Source: Nocardioides sp. T2.26MG-1 (lineage in GTDB: Bacteria > Actinomycetota > Actinomycetes > Propionibacteriales > Nocardioidaceae). Taken from it: 64,000 nt of DNA. Where the stretch lies: assembly GCF_950101795.1 (NCBI RefSeq), contig NZ_CATNLZ010000001.1, positions 317,382-381,381 on the forward strand, given 5' to 3'. The notes below the pieces were generated by a model. That model saw nothing but the letters and a program-made list of their open reading frames with translations, had not been told where the DNA came from and did not search any database. Numbering within the stretch: position 1 is the first letter of the stretch; each line of letters starts with the position of its first letter. Shown here in pieces: positions 17,577-25,504 of the stretch. The position numbers and the translations under genes were made by a program.

Positions 17577-18470
17577 ATGCTTGAATCTCCGGTCGTGGCA
17601 ACTCCCGATCAGTGGCTCGCCGGGGCACGGCCCCGCACCCTGCCCGCGGCCGTCTCCCCTGTCCTCGCGGGGACCGGCGTCGCGGCGTACGCCGACGGCT
17701 TCGTGTGGTGGAAGGCGCTGCTCGCCCTCGTGGTCGCCCTCGCGCTGCAGGTCGCGGTCAACTACGCCAACGACTACTCCGACGGCATCCGCGGCACCGA
17801 CGCCGACCGGGTCGGCCCGATGCGGCTGGTCGGGTCGGGGGCGGCTGCCGCTGCCGCGGTGAAGCGGGCGGCGTTCCTGGCCTTCGGGGTCGCCGCGGTC
17901 GCGGGGCTGGTGCTCGCGGCGACGACCGCCTGGTGGCTGGTGGCCGTCGGGCTGGTCTCGGTGCTCGCCGCGTGGTTCTACACCGGCGGGTCGAAGCCGT
18001 ACGGCTACCTCGGCCTCGGCGAGGTGATGGTGTTCGTGTTCTTCGGGCTGGTCGCGGTGGTGGGGACGACGTACGTGCAGACCGAGACGTGGGAGTGGGC
18101 GGCGCTGGACGCGGCCGTCGGCGTCGGCGCACTCGCCTGCGCGATCCTGGTGGCCAACAACCTGCGCGACATCCCCACCGACACGGTCGCCGGCAAGCGC
18201 ACGCTGGCCGTGGTGCTGGGCGACCGGCGCACCCGGCTGCTCTACCTGCTGCTGGTCGTCCTGGCGGCCGCCGCGGTGGTCGCGGTCGCCGCCGTCACGT
18301 CGTGGTGGGTGCTGGTCGGCCTGGGCTTCCTGGCGCTCGGTGTCCCCGCGACCCGCACGGTCCTCGGTGGTGCCACCGGGCCGGGGCTGATCCCGGTGCT
18401 GCAGCGCACCGGGCTGGCCGAGCTGGCCTGGGCGGCGCTGGTCGCGGCCGCGCTCGTCGTCGCGGGCTGA
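17577..18470 (+). CDS. menA: 1,4-dihydroxy-2-naphthoate polyprenyltransferase
   Basis: This membrane UbiA-family prenyltransferase attaches the polyprenyl tail to dihydroxynaphthoate. The 297 residues hold about eight or nine membrane helices. The first Asp-rich motif NYANDYSDGIRGTD (about 61-74) binds Mg-diphosphate; the second is NNLRDIPTDTVAGKRT (about 201-216). ATG 17577 is preferred; TTG 17574 and GTG 17595 are also in frame. It is divergent from menE with 26 nt between starts. Confidence 0.95.
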   Translation: MLESPVVATPDQWLAGARPRTLPAAVSPVLAGTGVAAYADGFVWWKALLALVVALALQVAVNYANDYSDGIRGTDADRVGPMRLVGSGAAAAAAVKRAAFLAFGVAAVAGLVLAATTAWWLVAVGLVSVLAAWFYTGGSKPYGYLGLGEVMVFVFFGLVAVVGTTYVQTETWEWAALDAAVGVGALACAILVANNLRDIPTDTVAGKRTLAVVLGDRRTRLLYLLLVVLAAAAVVAVAAVTSWWVLVGLGFLALGVPATRTVLGGATGPGLIPVLQRTGLAELAWAALVAAALVVAG

Positions 18471-18499
18471 CCCGACCGGGCCCGGCGTACGCTCAAGGC

Positions 18500-18631
18500 A
18501 TGATCTGGATCATCCTGCTGCTCGTGGTGGTGGCCGTCGTGGCCTACCGCTACCGGGTGCCGCTGCTCGCCAAGATCCTCGGCCAGCCCCAGAGTCGCAT
18601 CGAGCGCCGGCTCGAGCGCCGCAAGGACTGA
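18500..18631 (+). CDS. Small single-span membrane protein (43 aa)
   Basis: MIWIILLLVVVAVVAYRYRV begins a 43-residue protein with one hydrophobic helix (2-17) and a very basic tail ending in the RRLERRKD stretch. TACGCT sits at 18488-18493, exactly 6 nt before the ATG, so it looks leaderless. It follows menA by 29 nt. Actinobacteria carry many such small anchors of unknown role; I do not assign a function. Confidence 0.65.
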   Translation: MIWIILLLVVVAVVAYRYRVPLLAKILGQPQSRIERRLERRKD

Positions 18632-18640
18632 CGGCGGCTC

Positions 18641-18907
18641 TCAGGCGTCGTCCGCGTCCTCCTTGGCGCGCAGCTCCTCGATCTTCGCCGACATCCGCTC
18701 CGCCCGCGTCTCGACCCGGCGGGCGAACGCGTCGCGCGGTCCGTTGAGCAGGAAGTAGGAGCCGACCCCGCTGAGGACGAACGCGAGCACGATCGCCCAG
18801 AGGATCGGCACCGAGTCGTCGAGCAGGAACCACACGCCGATGATCAGGGCGAGCGAGCCGACGAACAGCAGGAACCGCAGGCCGGTGTAGATCCAGAACT
18901 CCTTCAC
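18641..18907 (-). CDS. DUF4229-type membrane protein
   Basis: This 88-residue protein has two membrane helices (about 7-28 and 31-52), then the conserved YFLLNGPRDAFARRVETRAERM region and an acidic tail. It resembles DUF4229, an actinobacterial family of unknown function found near the menaquinone and cytochrome c genes. The GTG at 18907 is preceded by TAGTCT with a 7-nt spacer, which supports a leaderless start. It is divergent from the 67-residue protein that follows. Confidence 0.75.
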   Translation of the reverse strand: MKEFWIYTGLRFLLFVGSLALIIGVWFLLDDSVPILWAIVLAFVLSGVGSYFLLNGPRDAFARRVETRAERMSAKIEELRAKEDADDA

Positions 18908-18914
18908 GCATCCC

Positions 18915-18945
18915 AGACTAGGCGTCACCAGCGACCGCCTACCCT
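18915..18945. promoter_or_regulatory. Back-to-back leaderless promoters
   Basis: On the minus strand TAGTCT (18915-18920) lies 7 nt before the GTG of the DUF4229 gene. On the plus strand TACCCT (18940-18945) lies 6 nt before the GTG at 18952. The two boxes face away from each other within 31 nt. Confidence 0.5.
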
Positions 18946-18951
18946 GGTGGG

Positions 18952-19155
18952 GTGAAGCTCCTGCTGGTGGTGATCCTGATCGCGATCGCCGTGTACTACA
19001 CCGTGCGGGTGATCCAGAGCCGCGGCATCGCACCCGCCCCGCGTCCCCGCCGCCAGCAGCAGCCGCCGCGGGTGCTGGGCCCCGACGACGACCCGGACTT
19101 CCTGCGCGACCTCGACCGGCGTCGCAAGCACCCGGAGGACCCGGAGGACCTGTAG
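18952..19155 (+). CDS. Small membrane-anchored protein (67 aa)
   Basis: The N-terminus MKLLLVVILIAIAVYYTVRV is one membrane helix. It is followed by a Pro/Arg/Gln-rich linker and an acidic tail (GPDDDPDFLRDLDRRRKHPEDPEDL). The start is GTG at 18952 with a TACCCT box 6 nt upstream. I do not recognise the family. It sits between DUF4229 and the cytochrome c maturation genes and ends next to a block of 21-bp repeats. Confidence 0.7.
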   Translation: MKLLLVVILIAIAVYYTVRVIQSRGIAPAPRPRRQQQPPRVLGPDDDPDFLRDLDRRRKHPEDPEDL

Positions 19156-19163
19156 CGCCTCAC

Positions 19164-19311
19164 GTTGAGTCGTGAGTTCTGACGGTTGAGTCGTGAGAAC
19201 CCGTACACGGCGGCGCCGCTCGGCGTACCGAAGTCCCGATTCGACTCGCAGAACTCCCGACTCGACGAGCAGAAGTCCCTACTCGACCGTCAGAACTCCC
19301 GAATCAACGTC
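19164..19311. repeat. 21-bp tandem repeat block, inverted halves, overlapping the ccsB 3' end
   Basis: Plus-orientation units start at 19234, 19255, 19276 and 19297, with consensus TCCCGACTCGAC-NNN-CAGAAC. Two units in the opposite orientation start at 19164 and 19185. A 32-nt unrelated spacer separates the halves. The unit length equals seven codons and the block supplies the last nine codons of ccsB, including its stop. Confidence 0.8.
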
Positions 19312-20292
19312 GGGGGTCTCGAAGGCAGGAGCGCCGGCATACGAGTGCTGGCTGGTGGTCGAGAAGTAGTTGATGCCGATGAAGTTGAACCACAGGGTGG
19401 CGACCCCGACCAGGGCGAGGATCGCCGCGTTGCGGCCCTTCCAGCCGGCGGTGGTGCGCGCGTGGAGGTACGCCGCGTAGACGACCCAGGTGATGAACGC
19501 CCACACCTCCTTGGGGTCCCAGTTCCAGTACGACGACCAGGCCTGGTGCGCCCAGATCGGGCCGGTGATCAGCACCGCGAACGTCCACACCGGGAAGCCG
19601 AACGCGTGCAGCCGGTAGGACACCCGGTCGAGCACCTCGAGCTTCGGCAGCCGGGCGACGTAGCCGGACTCCCGTGCGGGGGCCCGCTCCTTGACGAGGT
19701 AGAGCGCGGACGTGATCCCGCCGAGCGTGAACGCTCCGGTGGCGATGATCGCGGAGACCACGTGGATCACCAGCCAGTACGACGAGAGCGCCTCGGTCAG
19801 CGGGGCGACCGGGGAGTAGAGCCAGATCACGGCCACCATCAGCACGCTGAGCACGAACGCGACCACGATGGGCGCCATCCAGGCCAGCCGCAGCCGGTGG
19901 TAGAGCCCGACGTACAGCGCCGCGACCACGAACGTGCCGGTCAGCGTGAACTCGTACATGTTGCCCCACGGCACCCGGTCGGGGTCCGCGGCCATGCCGC
20001 GCCCGACGAGCCCGACCAGGTGGATGCCGACGGCCAGCCCCGTGAGCAGGTAGCCCAGCCGCCCGAGGAACTCGGTACGGCGGACCTGCCCGTCGTCCTC
20101 GCCCCCGGGGCCGGTGGCGACGGCCACGCCGCCCGGGATGTCGACCGACGCCACGGAGGCGGCGCCGGCGGCGACCGGGACCTTGCGCAGCGACGCCCAC
20201 TCGGCGAGGTGCACCAGCAGTGCGAGGAAGTAGACGATGCCGCAGGCGGCGACCGCCCAGTTGCTCAGGCTCTCCCACTGAACGTCGGTCAC
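19279..20292 (-). CDS. ccsB: Cytochrome c maturation protein CcsB (ResC/CcsA family)
   Basis: With ResB it forms the system II heme exporter and cytochrome c synthase that attaches heme to apocytochromes outside the membrane. The 337 residues hold about eight membrane helices. WGNMYEF (about 108-114) and the tryptophan-rich WWD-type loop YWNWDPKEVWAF (about 248-259) are visible, with external histidines. It starts at 20292, overlapping the resB stop, and is last in phosphatase-resA-like-ccdA-resB-ccsB. The C-terminal tail DSGVLTVE is encoded by a 21-bp repeat; the TAG stop replaces a TCG present in neighbouring units. Confidence 0.94.
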   Translation of the reverse strand: MTDVQWESLSNWAVAACGIVYFLALLVHLAEWASLRKVPVAAGAASVASVDIPGGVAVATGPGGEDDGQVRRTEFLGRLGYLLTGLAVGIHLVGLVGRGMAADPDRVPWGNMYEFTLTGTFVVAALYVGLYHRLRLAWMAPIVVAFVLSVLMVAVIWLYSPVAPLTEALSSYWLVIHVVSAIIATGAFTLGGITSALYLVKERAPARESGYVARLPKLEVLDRVSYRLHAFGFPVWTFAVLITGPIWAHQAWSSYWNWDPKEVWAFITWVVYAAYLHARTTAGWKGRNAAILALVGVATLWFNFIGINYFSTTSQHSYAGAPAFETPDVDSGVLTVE

Positions 20293-21890
20293 TGCTTCTT
20301 CTCCTCCGGTTGCTGCTGCAGGGCCTTCACGAGCTCGTCCACGACGACCGCGACGTCACCGCCGCCGGACCGGTCGAGCGCGGCGACCTCGACCAGTGTG
20401 CCGTCACCCTCGCGACGGGCGCGAACCCAGACGCGTCGTGGCCGGATGAACAGCGAGCCCAGCAGGCCGATCAGGGCGAGCACCACGCCCCCGAGGGCGA
20501 GGAACTTGCCGGGCGTCTGGCTGATCTGGATCTTGTTCCACTCCTCGAGCCGGTCGAAGCTGACCGTCCCGATGCCGCCGGGCAGGGCGACCTTCTCGCC
20601 GGGGCGCAGGTCGATGCGGTACGGCGCCCCGTTCTTCTTGGTCAGCATCGTCGTCTTGGTCTTGTCCAGGGCGTAGACGGACTGGGGCGCGCCGTCGTCC
20701 ATGCCGAGGTCGCCGGTGTAGACGAGCATCGAGACCAGCGGGTCCGCGGGCTTGCTCAGCACCGAGAAGTAGCTGCCGGTCTGCTTCGAGAACGCCACCG
20801 TCGGGTAGAACTCGCCCTCGAGCCCGATCTGGGTCGGCTTCGCGTCCGGGGCCTTGACCACGCCGATCGACTGCATGGTCTGGTCGGTGGGCAGGAAGAT
20901 CGTCGGGCCGCTGTAGACGACCTCGCCCTTGCCGTCGCGGATCGTGATCACCGGTGCGAACCCGTGGCCGATGAGGAACACCTCGGTGCTCCCGATGCTC
21001 AGCGGGTGGTTGACCTTGAGCTCGTAGCTCTTCTCCTCGCCGCCGATCGACTCCTGGTAGCGCAGCCGCGACTCGAACCCGCGGGACATCCCGGCGCGGG
21101 GCCCGGTGGGGTAGACGTCCCAGGAGAAGTCGTCGATGGAGAACGTGAACGGCTCCATCCGGTCGGCGTCGAACAGGCTGCCGGGGTCGAAGTCGTCGTA
21201 CTGGTCGGGGGTGTTGGAGAAGCCGTACTGGTCGCCGACCAGCAGGATCACGCCGCCCTTGTAGCCCAGCAGCCCGCCCATCGCGAAGCCGACCAGCACC
21301 ACGACGACCGCGAGGTGGAAGACGAGGTTGCCGGCCTCGCGGAGGTAGCCGCGCTCGGCGGAGACCGCGTCGCCGTCCACCGAGAGCCGGTAGCGGCGCT
21401 TGCGCAGGGCCGCCTGGGCTCGTTCGAGGACCGCGTCCGGCTCCCCGGCCGCGACGTACGACGCGTGGTCGGGCAGCCGGGTGAGGTTGCGCGGGGCCGC
21501 CGGGGGCTTGGCCCACATCCCACGCCAGTAGTGCCACGTGCGCGGGAGGATGCAGCCGACCAGCGAGACCATCAGCAGCAGGTAGATCGCCGAGAACCAC
21601 GGCGAGTCGTAGACCGAGAACAGCCCGAGCCGGTCGTAGACCGGGGTGAGCTTCGGGTGGTCGGCCTGCCAGTTGGAGGTCTTGAGGGAGTCGACGCCCT
21701 CCTGCGGGATGATCGAGCCGGGCACCGCGGCCAGCGCCAGGAGCAGCAGCAGGATCAGCGCGGTGCGCATCGAGGTGAGCTGGCGCCAGATCCAGCGCAG
21801 CAGCTCGCGGAACGTCAGCTCGCCGGGGCGCCGGTCGTCGTCGGCCGGGCGGGTGCTCAGCGAGGTCCGGGTCGGGGTCGGGGTGCTCAT
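20289..21890 (-). CDS. resB: Cytochrome c biogenesis protein ResB
   Basis: This is the ResB (Ccs1) partner of CcsB in system II cytochrome c maturation. From the ATG at 21890 it has 533 residues: an N-terminal Thr/Ser/Pro-rich tail, membrane helices at about 43-62, 93-113 and 190-210, a large extracytoplasmic domain (about 215-455), and a last helix near 468-490 followed by a basic cytosolic tail. Family landmarks include SIIPQEGVD, GCILPRTWHYWR and YLREAGNLVFHLAV, whose histidine is the usual heme-ligand candidate. Both ends overlap their neighbours by 4 nt. Confidence 0.94.
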   Translation of the reverse strand: MSTPTPTRTSLSTRPADDDRRPGELTFRELLRWIWRQLTSMRTALILLLLLALAAVPGSIIPQEGVDSLKTSNWQADHPKLTPVYDRLGLFSVYDSPWFSAIYLLLMVSLVGCILPRTWHYWRGMWAKPPAAPRNLTRLPDHASYVAAGEPDAVLERAQAALRKRRYRLSVDGDAVSAERGYLREAGNLVFHLAVVVVLVGFAMGGLLGYKGGVILLVGDQYGFSNTPDQYDDFDPGSLFDADRMEPFTFSIDDFSWDVYPTGPRAGMSRGFESRLRYQESIGGEEKSYELKVNHPLSIGSTEVFLIGHGFAPVITIRDGKGEVVYSGPTIFLPTDQTMQSIGVVKAPDAKPTQIGLEGEFYPTVAFSKQTGSYFSVLSKPADPLVSMLVYTGDLGMDDGAPQSVYALDKTKTTMLTKKNGAPYRIDLRPGEKVALPGGIGTVSFDRLEEWNKIQISQTPGKFLALGGVVLALIGLLGSLFIRPRRVWVRARREGDGTLVEVAALDRSGGGDVAVVVDELVKALQQQPEEKKQ

Positions 21891-22648
21891 ATCGCGGTCT
21901 CCGAGGAGCTGACGAGGTGCAGCTGCAGCCAGGTGACGGCCTGGTCCCACCAGCCGGTGACGAGCATGACCCCGACCGCGACCAGCATCAGCCCGCCGGC
22001 CCGCATCACCCACGCCTGGTGGCGGCGTACCCAGCCGACGGCCGAGAGGGCCCGCTCGTAGGCCAGCCCGGCCAGGATGAACGGCAGCCCGAGGCCGAGG
22101 GCGTAGACCGCCGAGAGCAGGGCGCCGCGGCCGGCCGTGGACTCGCTGAACGACAGCGTGGTGATCGCGCTCAGCGTGGGGCCGATGCAGGGGGTCCAGC
22201 CGAGGCCGAACAGGAACCCCAGCAGCGGCGCCGCGGCCAGCCCGACCGCCGGCACCGAGTGCACCCGCCAGTCGCGCTGGAAGAACGGCAGCCAGCCGGC
22301 GAACGCCAGGCCCAGCACGATCGTCAGCAGCCCCAGCACGAACGTCATCTGGTCGCGCCACGTCACCAGCCACGAGCCGAGCGCCCCGGACAGCGTGCCG
22401 AGGATGACGAACACGGTGGAGAAGCCGAGCACGAACAGCACCGAGCCCAGCAGCATCCGGCCCCGCCGGGTCCCGGCCTCACCGCTCGCGAGGTCGGCGC
22501 CGGACAGGCCGGTGGCGTAGGAGAGGTAGCCGGGCAGCAGCGGGATCACGCACGGGGAGAAGAACGACACCAGTCCCGCGAGCAGGGCCACGGGGACGGC
22601 GAGCACCAGAGAGCCGGAGAACGCGGTCTCCTGGAACCAGTCACCCAT
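21887..22648 (-). CDS. ccdA: Thiol-disulfide transporter CcdA
   Basis: This six-helix membrane protein moves reducing power from cytosolic thioredoxin to the outside, where it keeps apocytochrome CxxCH thiols reduced. The 253 residues show the paired redox cysteines in FFSPCVIPLLPGY (about 31-43) and GWTPCIGP (about 151-158). The start at 22648 (MGDWFQ) overlaps the end of the thioredoxin-like gene by 8 nt. It sits in the order expected for system II. Confidence 0.94.
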   Translation of the reverse strand: MGDWFQETAFSGSLVLAVPVALLAGLVSFFSPCVIPLLPGYLSYATGLSGADLASGEAGTRRGRMLLGSVLFVLGFSTVFVILGTLSGALGSWLVTWRDQMTFVLGLLTIVLGLAFAGWLPFFQRDWRVHSVPAVGLAAAPLLGFLFGLGWTPCIGPTLSAITTLSFSESTAGRGALLSAVYALGLGLPFILAGLAYERALSAVGWVRRHQAWVMRAGGLMLVAVGVMLVTGWWDQAVTWLQLHLVSSSETAI

Positions 22649-23219
22649 CGGCGGTCTCCCCCGCGACCTCGTCGACCACGTCGACGAGCGTCTGCTTCGA
22701 GGGGATCTCACCCGAGATCACGGCGGCCGCGCGGCCTTCCGCGTCGAGCACGACCGTGGCGGGGATCGCGACCATCGGCACCTCCTGCGAGAACGCGAGG
22801 ATCGCGGTGCCCTTGACGTCCCAGAGCGAGGGATAGTCCGCGCCCGCGCCGCGCATGAACGCGAGGCCCTGGTCGGCGCTGGCGTCACGGATGTTGATGC
22901 CCAGGAACGCCGCCTCCGACGACAGCTCGTCCGCGGCCTCGGCCAGCAGCGGCATCTCGGAGCGGCACGGGCCGCAGCCCGACCACCACTTGTTCACCAC
23001 GAGCACCTTGCCGCGGTAGTCGTCGGCGGAGACCTCGTCGCCGGTGAGGGTGCGCCCCTCGAAGTCGATCGGGTCGCCCCGGTCGGCGGGCTCGATGATC
23101 CGGACCGAGCCCCCGCCGTCGATGAACTGCTTGTCCCCGGTGCCACCGAGGGACGTGCATCCGGTCAGGGCGAGGAGGCAGACGGCGACGCCCACCGATC
23201 CGCGGCGCAACAGGGACAT
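22641..23219 (-). CDS. ResA/TlpA-like thiol-disulfide lipoprotein
   Basis: This membrane-anchored thioredoxin-fold protein should pass electrons from CcdA to apocytochrome c. The 192 residues start with a lipoprotein signal peptide whose lipobox is LTGC (Cys 21). The redox motif is in WWSGCGPCRSEMP (CGPC, about 86-89) and the cis-proline in MVAIPATVV. The ATG at 23219 overlaps the stop of the phosphatase gene (ATGA). M. tuberculosis has a matching gene in the same position. Confidence 0.91.
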   Translation of the reverse strand: MSLLRRGSVGVAVCLLALTGCTSLGGTGDKQFIDGGGSVRIIEPADRGDPIDFEGRTLTGDEVSADDYRGKVLVVNKWWSGCGPCRSEMPLLAEAADELSSEAAFLGINIRDASADQGLAFMRGAGADYPSLWDVKGTAILAFSQEVPMVAIPATVVLDAEGRAAAVISGEIPSKQTLVDVVDEVAGETADG

Positions 23220-23917
23220 CAGGGCCTGCGCTGCTCGGGTGCTCCGCCGGCCGAGAACGGCGCCTTCTTGTCCTTCACGGGGATCAGGTCGCCCGCGGGC
23301 TCGGAGTAGCTCACCTGCGCGAGGCGGTCGCCGACGAAGTGGAACGACGTGAGCGAGCACAGCGTGCACTGGCGCTTGCGCGGGTCGTGGAGGAACGAGC
23401 GCTTCTCGGCGGCCAGCCGGGTGATCCAGATCGGCAGCTGGTGGGAGACCACCACGGCCTCGTGGCCGCGGGCCGCGTCGCGGGCGTCGTGGACCGCCGC
23501 CATCATCCGGGCGACGACCTGCTTGTAGGGCTCGCCCCAGGACGGGCGGAGCGGGTTCCACAGCAGCGCCCAGGTGCGCGGGTCGCGCAGCGCGTTCTCG
23601 CCGCCGGCGAACCGCCTGCCCTCGAACTTGTTGGTCGACTCGATGACCCGCTCGTCGATCAGCACATCGAGCCCGCGCGCGGTCGCGAGCGGCCCGGCGG
23701 TCTCCTGTGCGCGCTCCAGCGGCGAGGACCGCAGGTGCACGATGTCGCGGTCCTGGATCGTGGCGGCGACCTTCTCGGCCATCTGGACGCCGAGGTCGGA
23801 GAGGTGGAACCCGTCGCGGCGACCGTAGAGGACGCCCTCGGGGTTGTGGACCTCGCCGTGGCGCAGCAGGTGGACGATCGTGTCGGGGGTCTGGGTCGCT
23901 GGGCTCGCTGGGCTCAC
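23219..23917 (-). CDS. Histidine phosphatase family protein
   Basis: This phosphoglycerate-mutase-fold phosphatase has 232 residues. The catalytic RHGE motif (LLRHGEVHNP) is near residue 19, the second arginine in SSPLERAQETA, and the second histidine in VVVSHQLPIW. It lies 9 nt downstream of hemL and overlaps the ResA-like gene, an order also seen in M. tuberculosis. The substrate is unknown; its steady place between heme and cytochrome genes suggests co-regulation rather than a shared pathway. Confidence 0.88.
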   Translation of the reverse strand: MSPASPATQTPDTIVHLLRHGEVHNPEGVLYGRRDGFHLSDLGVQMAEKVAATIQDRDIVHLRSSPLERAQETAGPLATARGLDVLIDERVIESTNKFEGRRFAGGENALRDPRTWALLWNPLRPSWGEPYKQVVARMMAAVHDARDAARGHEAVVVSHQLPIWITRLAAEKRSFLHDPRKRQCTLCSLTSFHFVGDRLAQVSYSEPAGDLIPVKDKKAPFSAGGAPEQRRP

Positions 23918-23926
23918 CTGAGGCTC

Positions 23927-25249
23927 CTACTGCTGCGCGGCCGCGGCCGCACGGGCGGCGGCGGGCAGCGCGTCGAGCACGGTCTGGACCGCGCGGTCGT
24001 CATGGGCGGAGGAGAGGAACCACGCCTCGTACGCCGACGGCGGGAGGTAGACCCCCTGGTCGAGCATCGCGTGGAAGAAGGCGGCGTACGCCGTGCCGTC
24101 GGTGCGGGAGGCGTCGTCGAAGTCGCGGACCGGCCCGCCGGCGAGGAACACCGAGAACATCGTGCCCGCGGCCTGGACGACGTGCTCGACGCCGGCCCTG
24201 CTCAAGGCGTCGGAGGCCGCGGTCTTGATCGTGTCGGCGGCGGCGCCGATGTGGGCGTAGACGTCGTCGGTGGCCAGCCGCAGCGTGGCCAGGCCCGCGG
24301 TGGTGGCGATCGGGTTGCCCGAGAGCGTCCCGGCCTGGTAGACGGGGCCCTCCGGCGCGAGCCGGCTCATCACGTCGGCGCGACCGCCGAACGCTGCGGC
24401 CGGGAAGCCGCCGCCCATCACCTTGCCGAACGTCATCAGGTCGGGGCGCCAGCCCTCGACGGCGCCGTCGAGGCCCCAGTGCCCCTGCGCGGACGCGCGG
24501 AACCCGGTCATCACCTCGTCGCTGACGAACAGCGCGCCGTGCCGGGTGCAGGTCTCGGCGAGGAAGGCGTTGAACCCCGGCTCGGGCGGGACGACGCCCA
24601 TGTTGCCGGGCGCGGCCTCGGTGATCAGGCAGGCGATCCGGTCGCCGTGCTCGGCGAAGGCCTTGTCGACCGCGGCGCGGTCGTTGTAGGGCAGCACGAG
24701 CGTGAGGGCCGTCGAGGACTCGGGAACGCCCGGGGTGCCCGGCACGGCGAAGGTGGCCAGGCCGGAGCCCGCCGAGGCGAGCAGGGAGTCGACGTGGCCG
24801 TGGTAGCAGCCGGCGAACTTCACCACGACGTCGCGGCCGGTGAACCCGCGGGCGAGCCGGATCGCCGACATCGTGGCCTCGGTGCCCGAGGAGACGAACC
24901 GCACCCGGTCGACCGGGGTGCGCGCGACGATCTCCTCCGCCAGCTCGACCTCCGGCTCCGTGGGGGCGCCGTACGACGTGCCGCGGGCGACCGCGGCCGC
25001 GACCGCGGCCTGCACCTCGGGGTGGGCGTGGCCGAGCAGCATCGGGCCCCACGAGCAGATCAGGTCGACGTACTCGTTGCCGTCCGCGTCGGTCAGCCAC
25101 GCTCCGCGCGCCGAGCGGATGAACCGGGGCGTGCCGCCGACCGCGTTGAACGCCCGCACCGGGGAGTTGACCCCGCCCGGCGTCACCGCCCGGGCGCGCT
25201 CGAACAGGGCACTCGACGCGGCGGTGGGGCGCGGCTCGGGAACGGTCAC
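23927..25249 (-). CDS. hemL: Glutamate-1-semialdehyde 2,1-aminomutase
   Basis: This PLP enzyme turns glutamate-1-semialdehyde, the HemA product, into 5-aminolevulinate, the first committed heme precursor. The 440 residues begin at the GTG 25249. The PLP-binding lysine lies in TFGKVMGGG (about residue 276), with [10 protein letters not shown] and [10 protein letters not shown] also present. It is separated from the hemA-C-D-B operon by the transglycosylase gene. Its upstream region is shared with that divergent gene. Confidence 0.95.
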   Translation of the reverse strand: MTVPEPRPTAASSALFERARAVTPGGVNSPVRAFNAVGGTPRFIRSARGAWLTDADGNEYVDLICSWGPMLLGHAHPEVQAAVAAAVARGTSYGAPTEPEVELAEEIVARTPVDRVRFVSSGTEATMSAIRLARGFTGRDVVVKFAGCYHGHVDSLLASAGSGLATFAVPGTPGVPESSTALTLVLPYNDRAAVDKAFAEHGDRIACLITEAAPGNMGVVPPEPGFNAFLAETCTRHGALFVSDEVMTGFRASAQGHWGLDGAVEGWRPDLMTFGKVMGGGFPAAAFGGRADVMSRLAPEGPVYQAGTLSGNPIATTAGLATLRLATDDVYAHIGAAADTIKTAASDALSRAGVEHVVQAAGTMFSVFLAGGPVRDFDDASRTDGTAYAAFFHAMLDQGVYLPPSAYEAWFLSSAHDDRAVQTVLDALPAAARAAAAAQQ

Positions 25250-25313
25250 CGGGTCATTGTCCCCGAGGCCGCCAACCGCGGGGCGCCGCGGTCCGCCTCC
25301 CGGAGCGGCAGCG

Positions 25314-25329
25314 TGTGACCGACGTCACG
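25314..25329. promoter_or_regulatory. Possible CRP-family operator between hemL and the transglycosylase
   Basis: TGTGACCGACGTCACG has one mismatch to TGTGA-N6-TCACA and also fits the Streptomyces Crp pattern GTG-N6-GNCAC. It is 65 nt upstream of hemL and 176 nt upstream of the divergent gene, so it could serve either. Single short motif. Confidence 0.35.
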
Positions 25330-25418
25330 GAATCGGGGCGGGAACGTGTTTCAGCGTCATGACCTGCGGGAATGACCGTTTCGACGAGGACGAGCGCCGA
25401 TCCGGGGGGACGACGTAC

Positions 25419-25446
25419 CGTAACTGTGTGTGACGCCACTCGTTGG
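25419..25446 (+). promoter_or_regulatory. Putative sigma-BldN-type promoter for the transglycosylase gene
   Basis: CGTAAC (25419-25424), a 16-nt spacer and CGTTGG (25441-25446) match the sigma-BldN promoter CGTAAC-N16-CGTTGA with one mismatch. It would place the transcript start near 25453, about 50 nt before the ATG. A BldN-like sigma gene lies at 35.7 kb. Confidence 0.6.
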
Positions 25447-25504
25447 ATCGGTCACCGCGGGAGCTTGAGGGAGCACCCGGGCGAGGGAGACAGGGAGAGC
25501 CACG

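Noticed and set aside
17551..17628. A longer menE start
   Set aside because: It would overlap the start of the divergent menA gene and adds residues without family similarity.
19186..20676. A plus-strand frame with heptad-like repeats (RFDSQNSRLDEQKS)
   Set aside because: The repeats come from the 21-bp DNA units, and the rest of the frame is antisense to ccsB and resB.
25330..25504. A c-di-AMP (ydaO-type) riboswitch before the transglycosylase gene
   Set aside because: This riboswitch often precedes wall hydrolases and disA is present, but the conserved riboswitch core sequences are not visible here.
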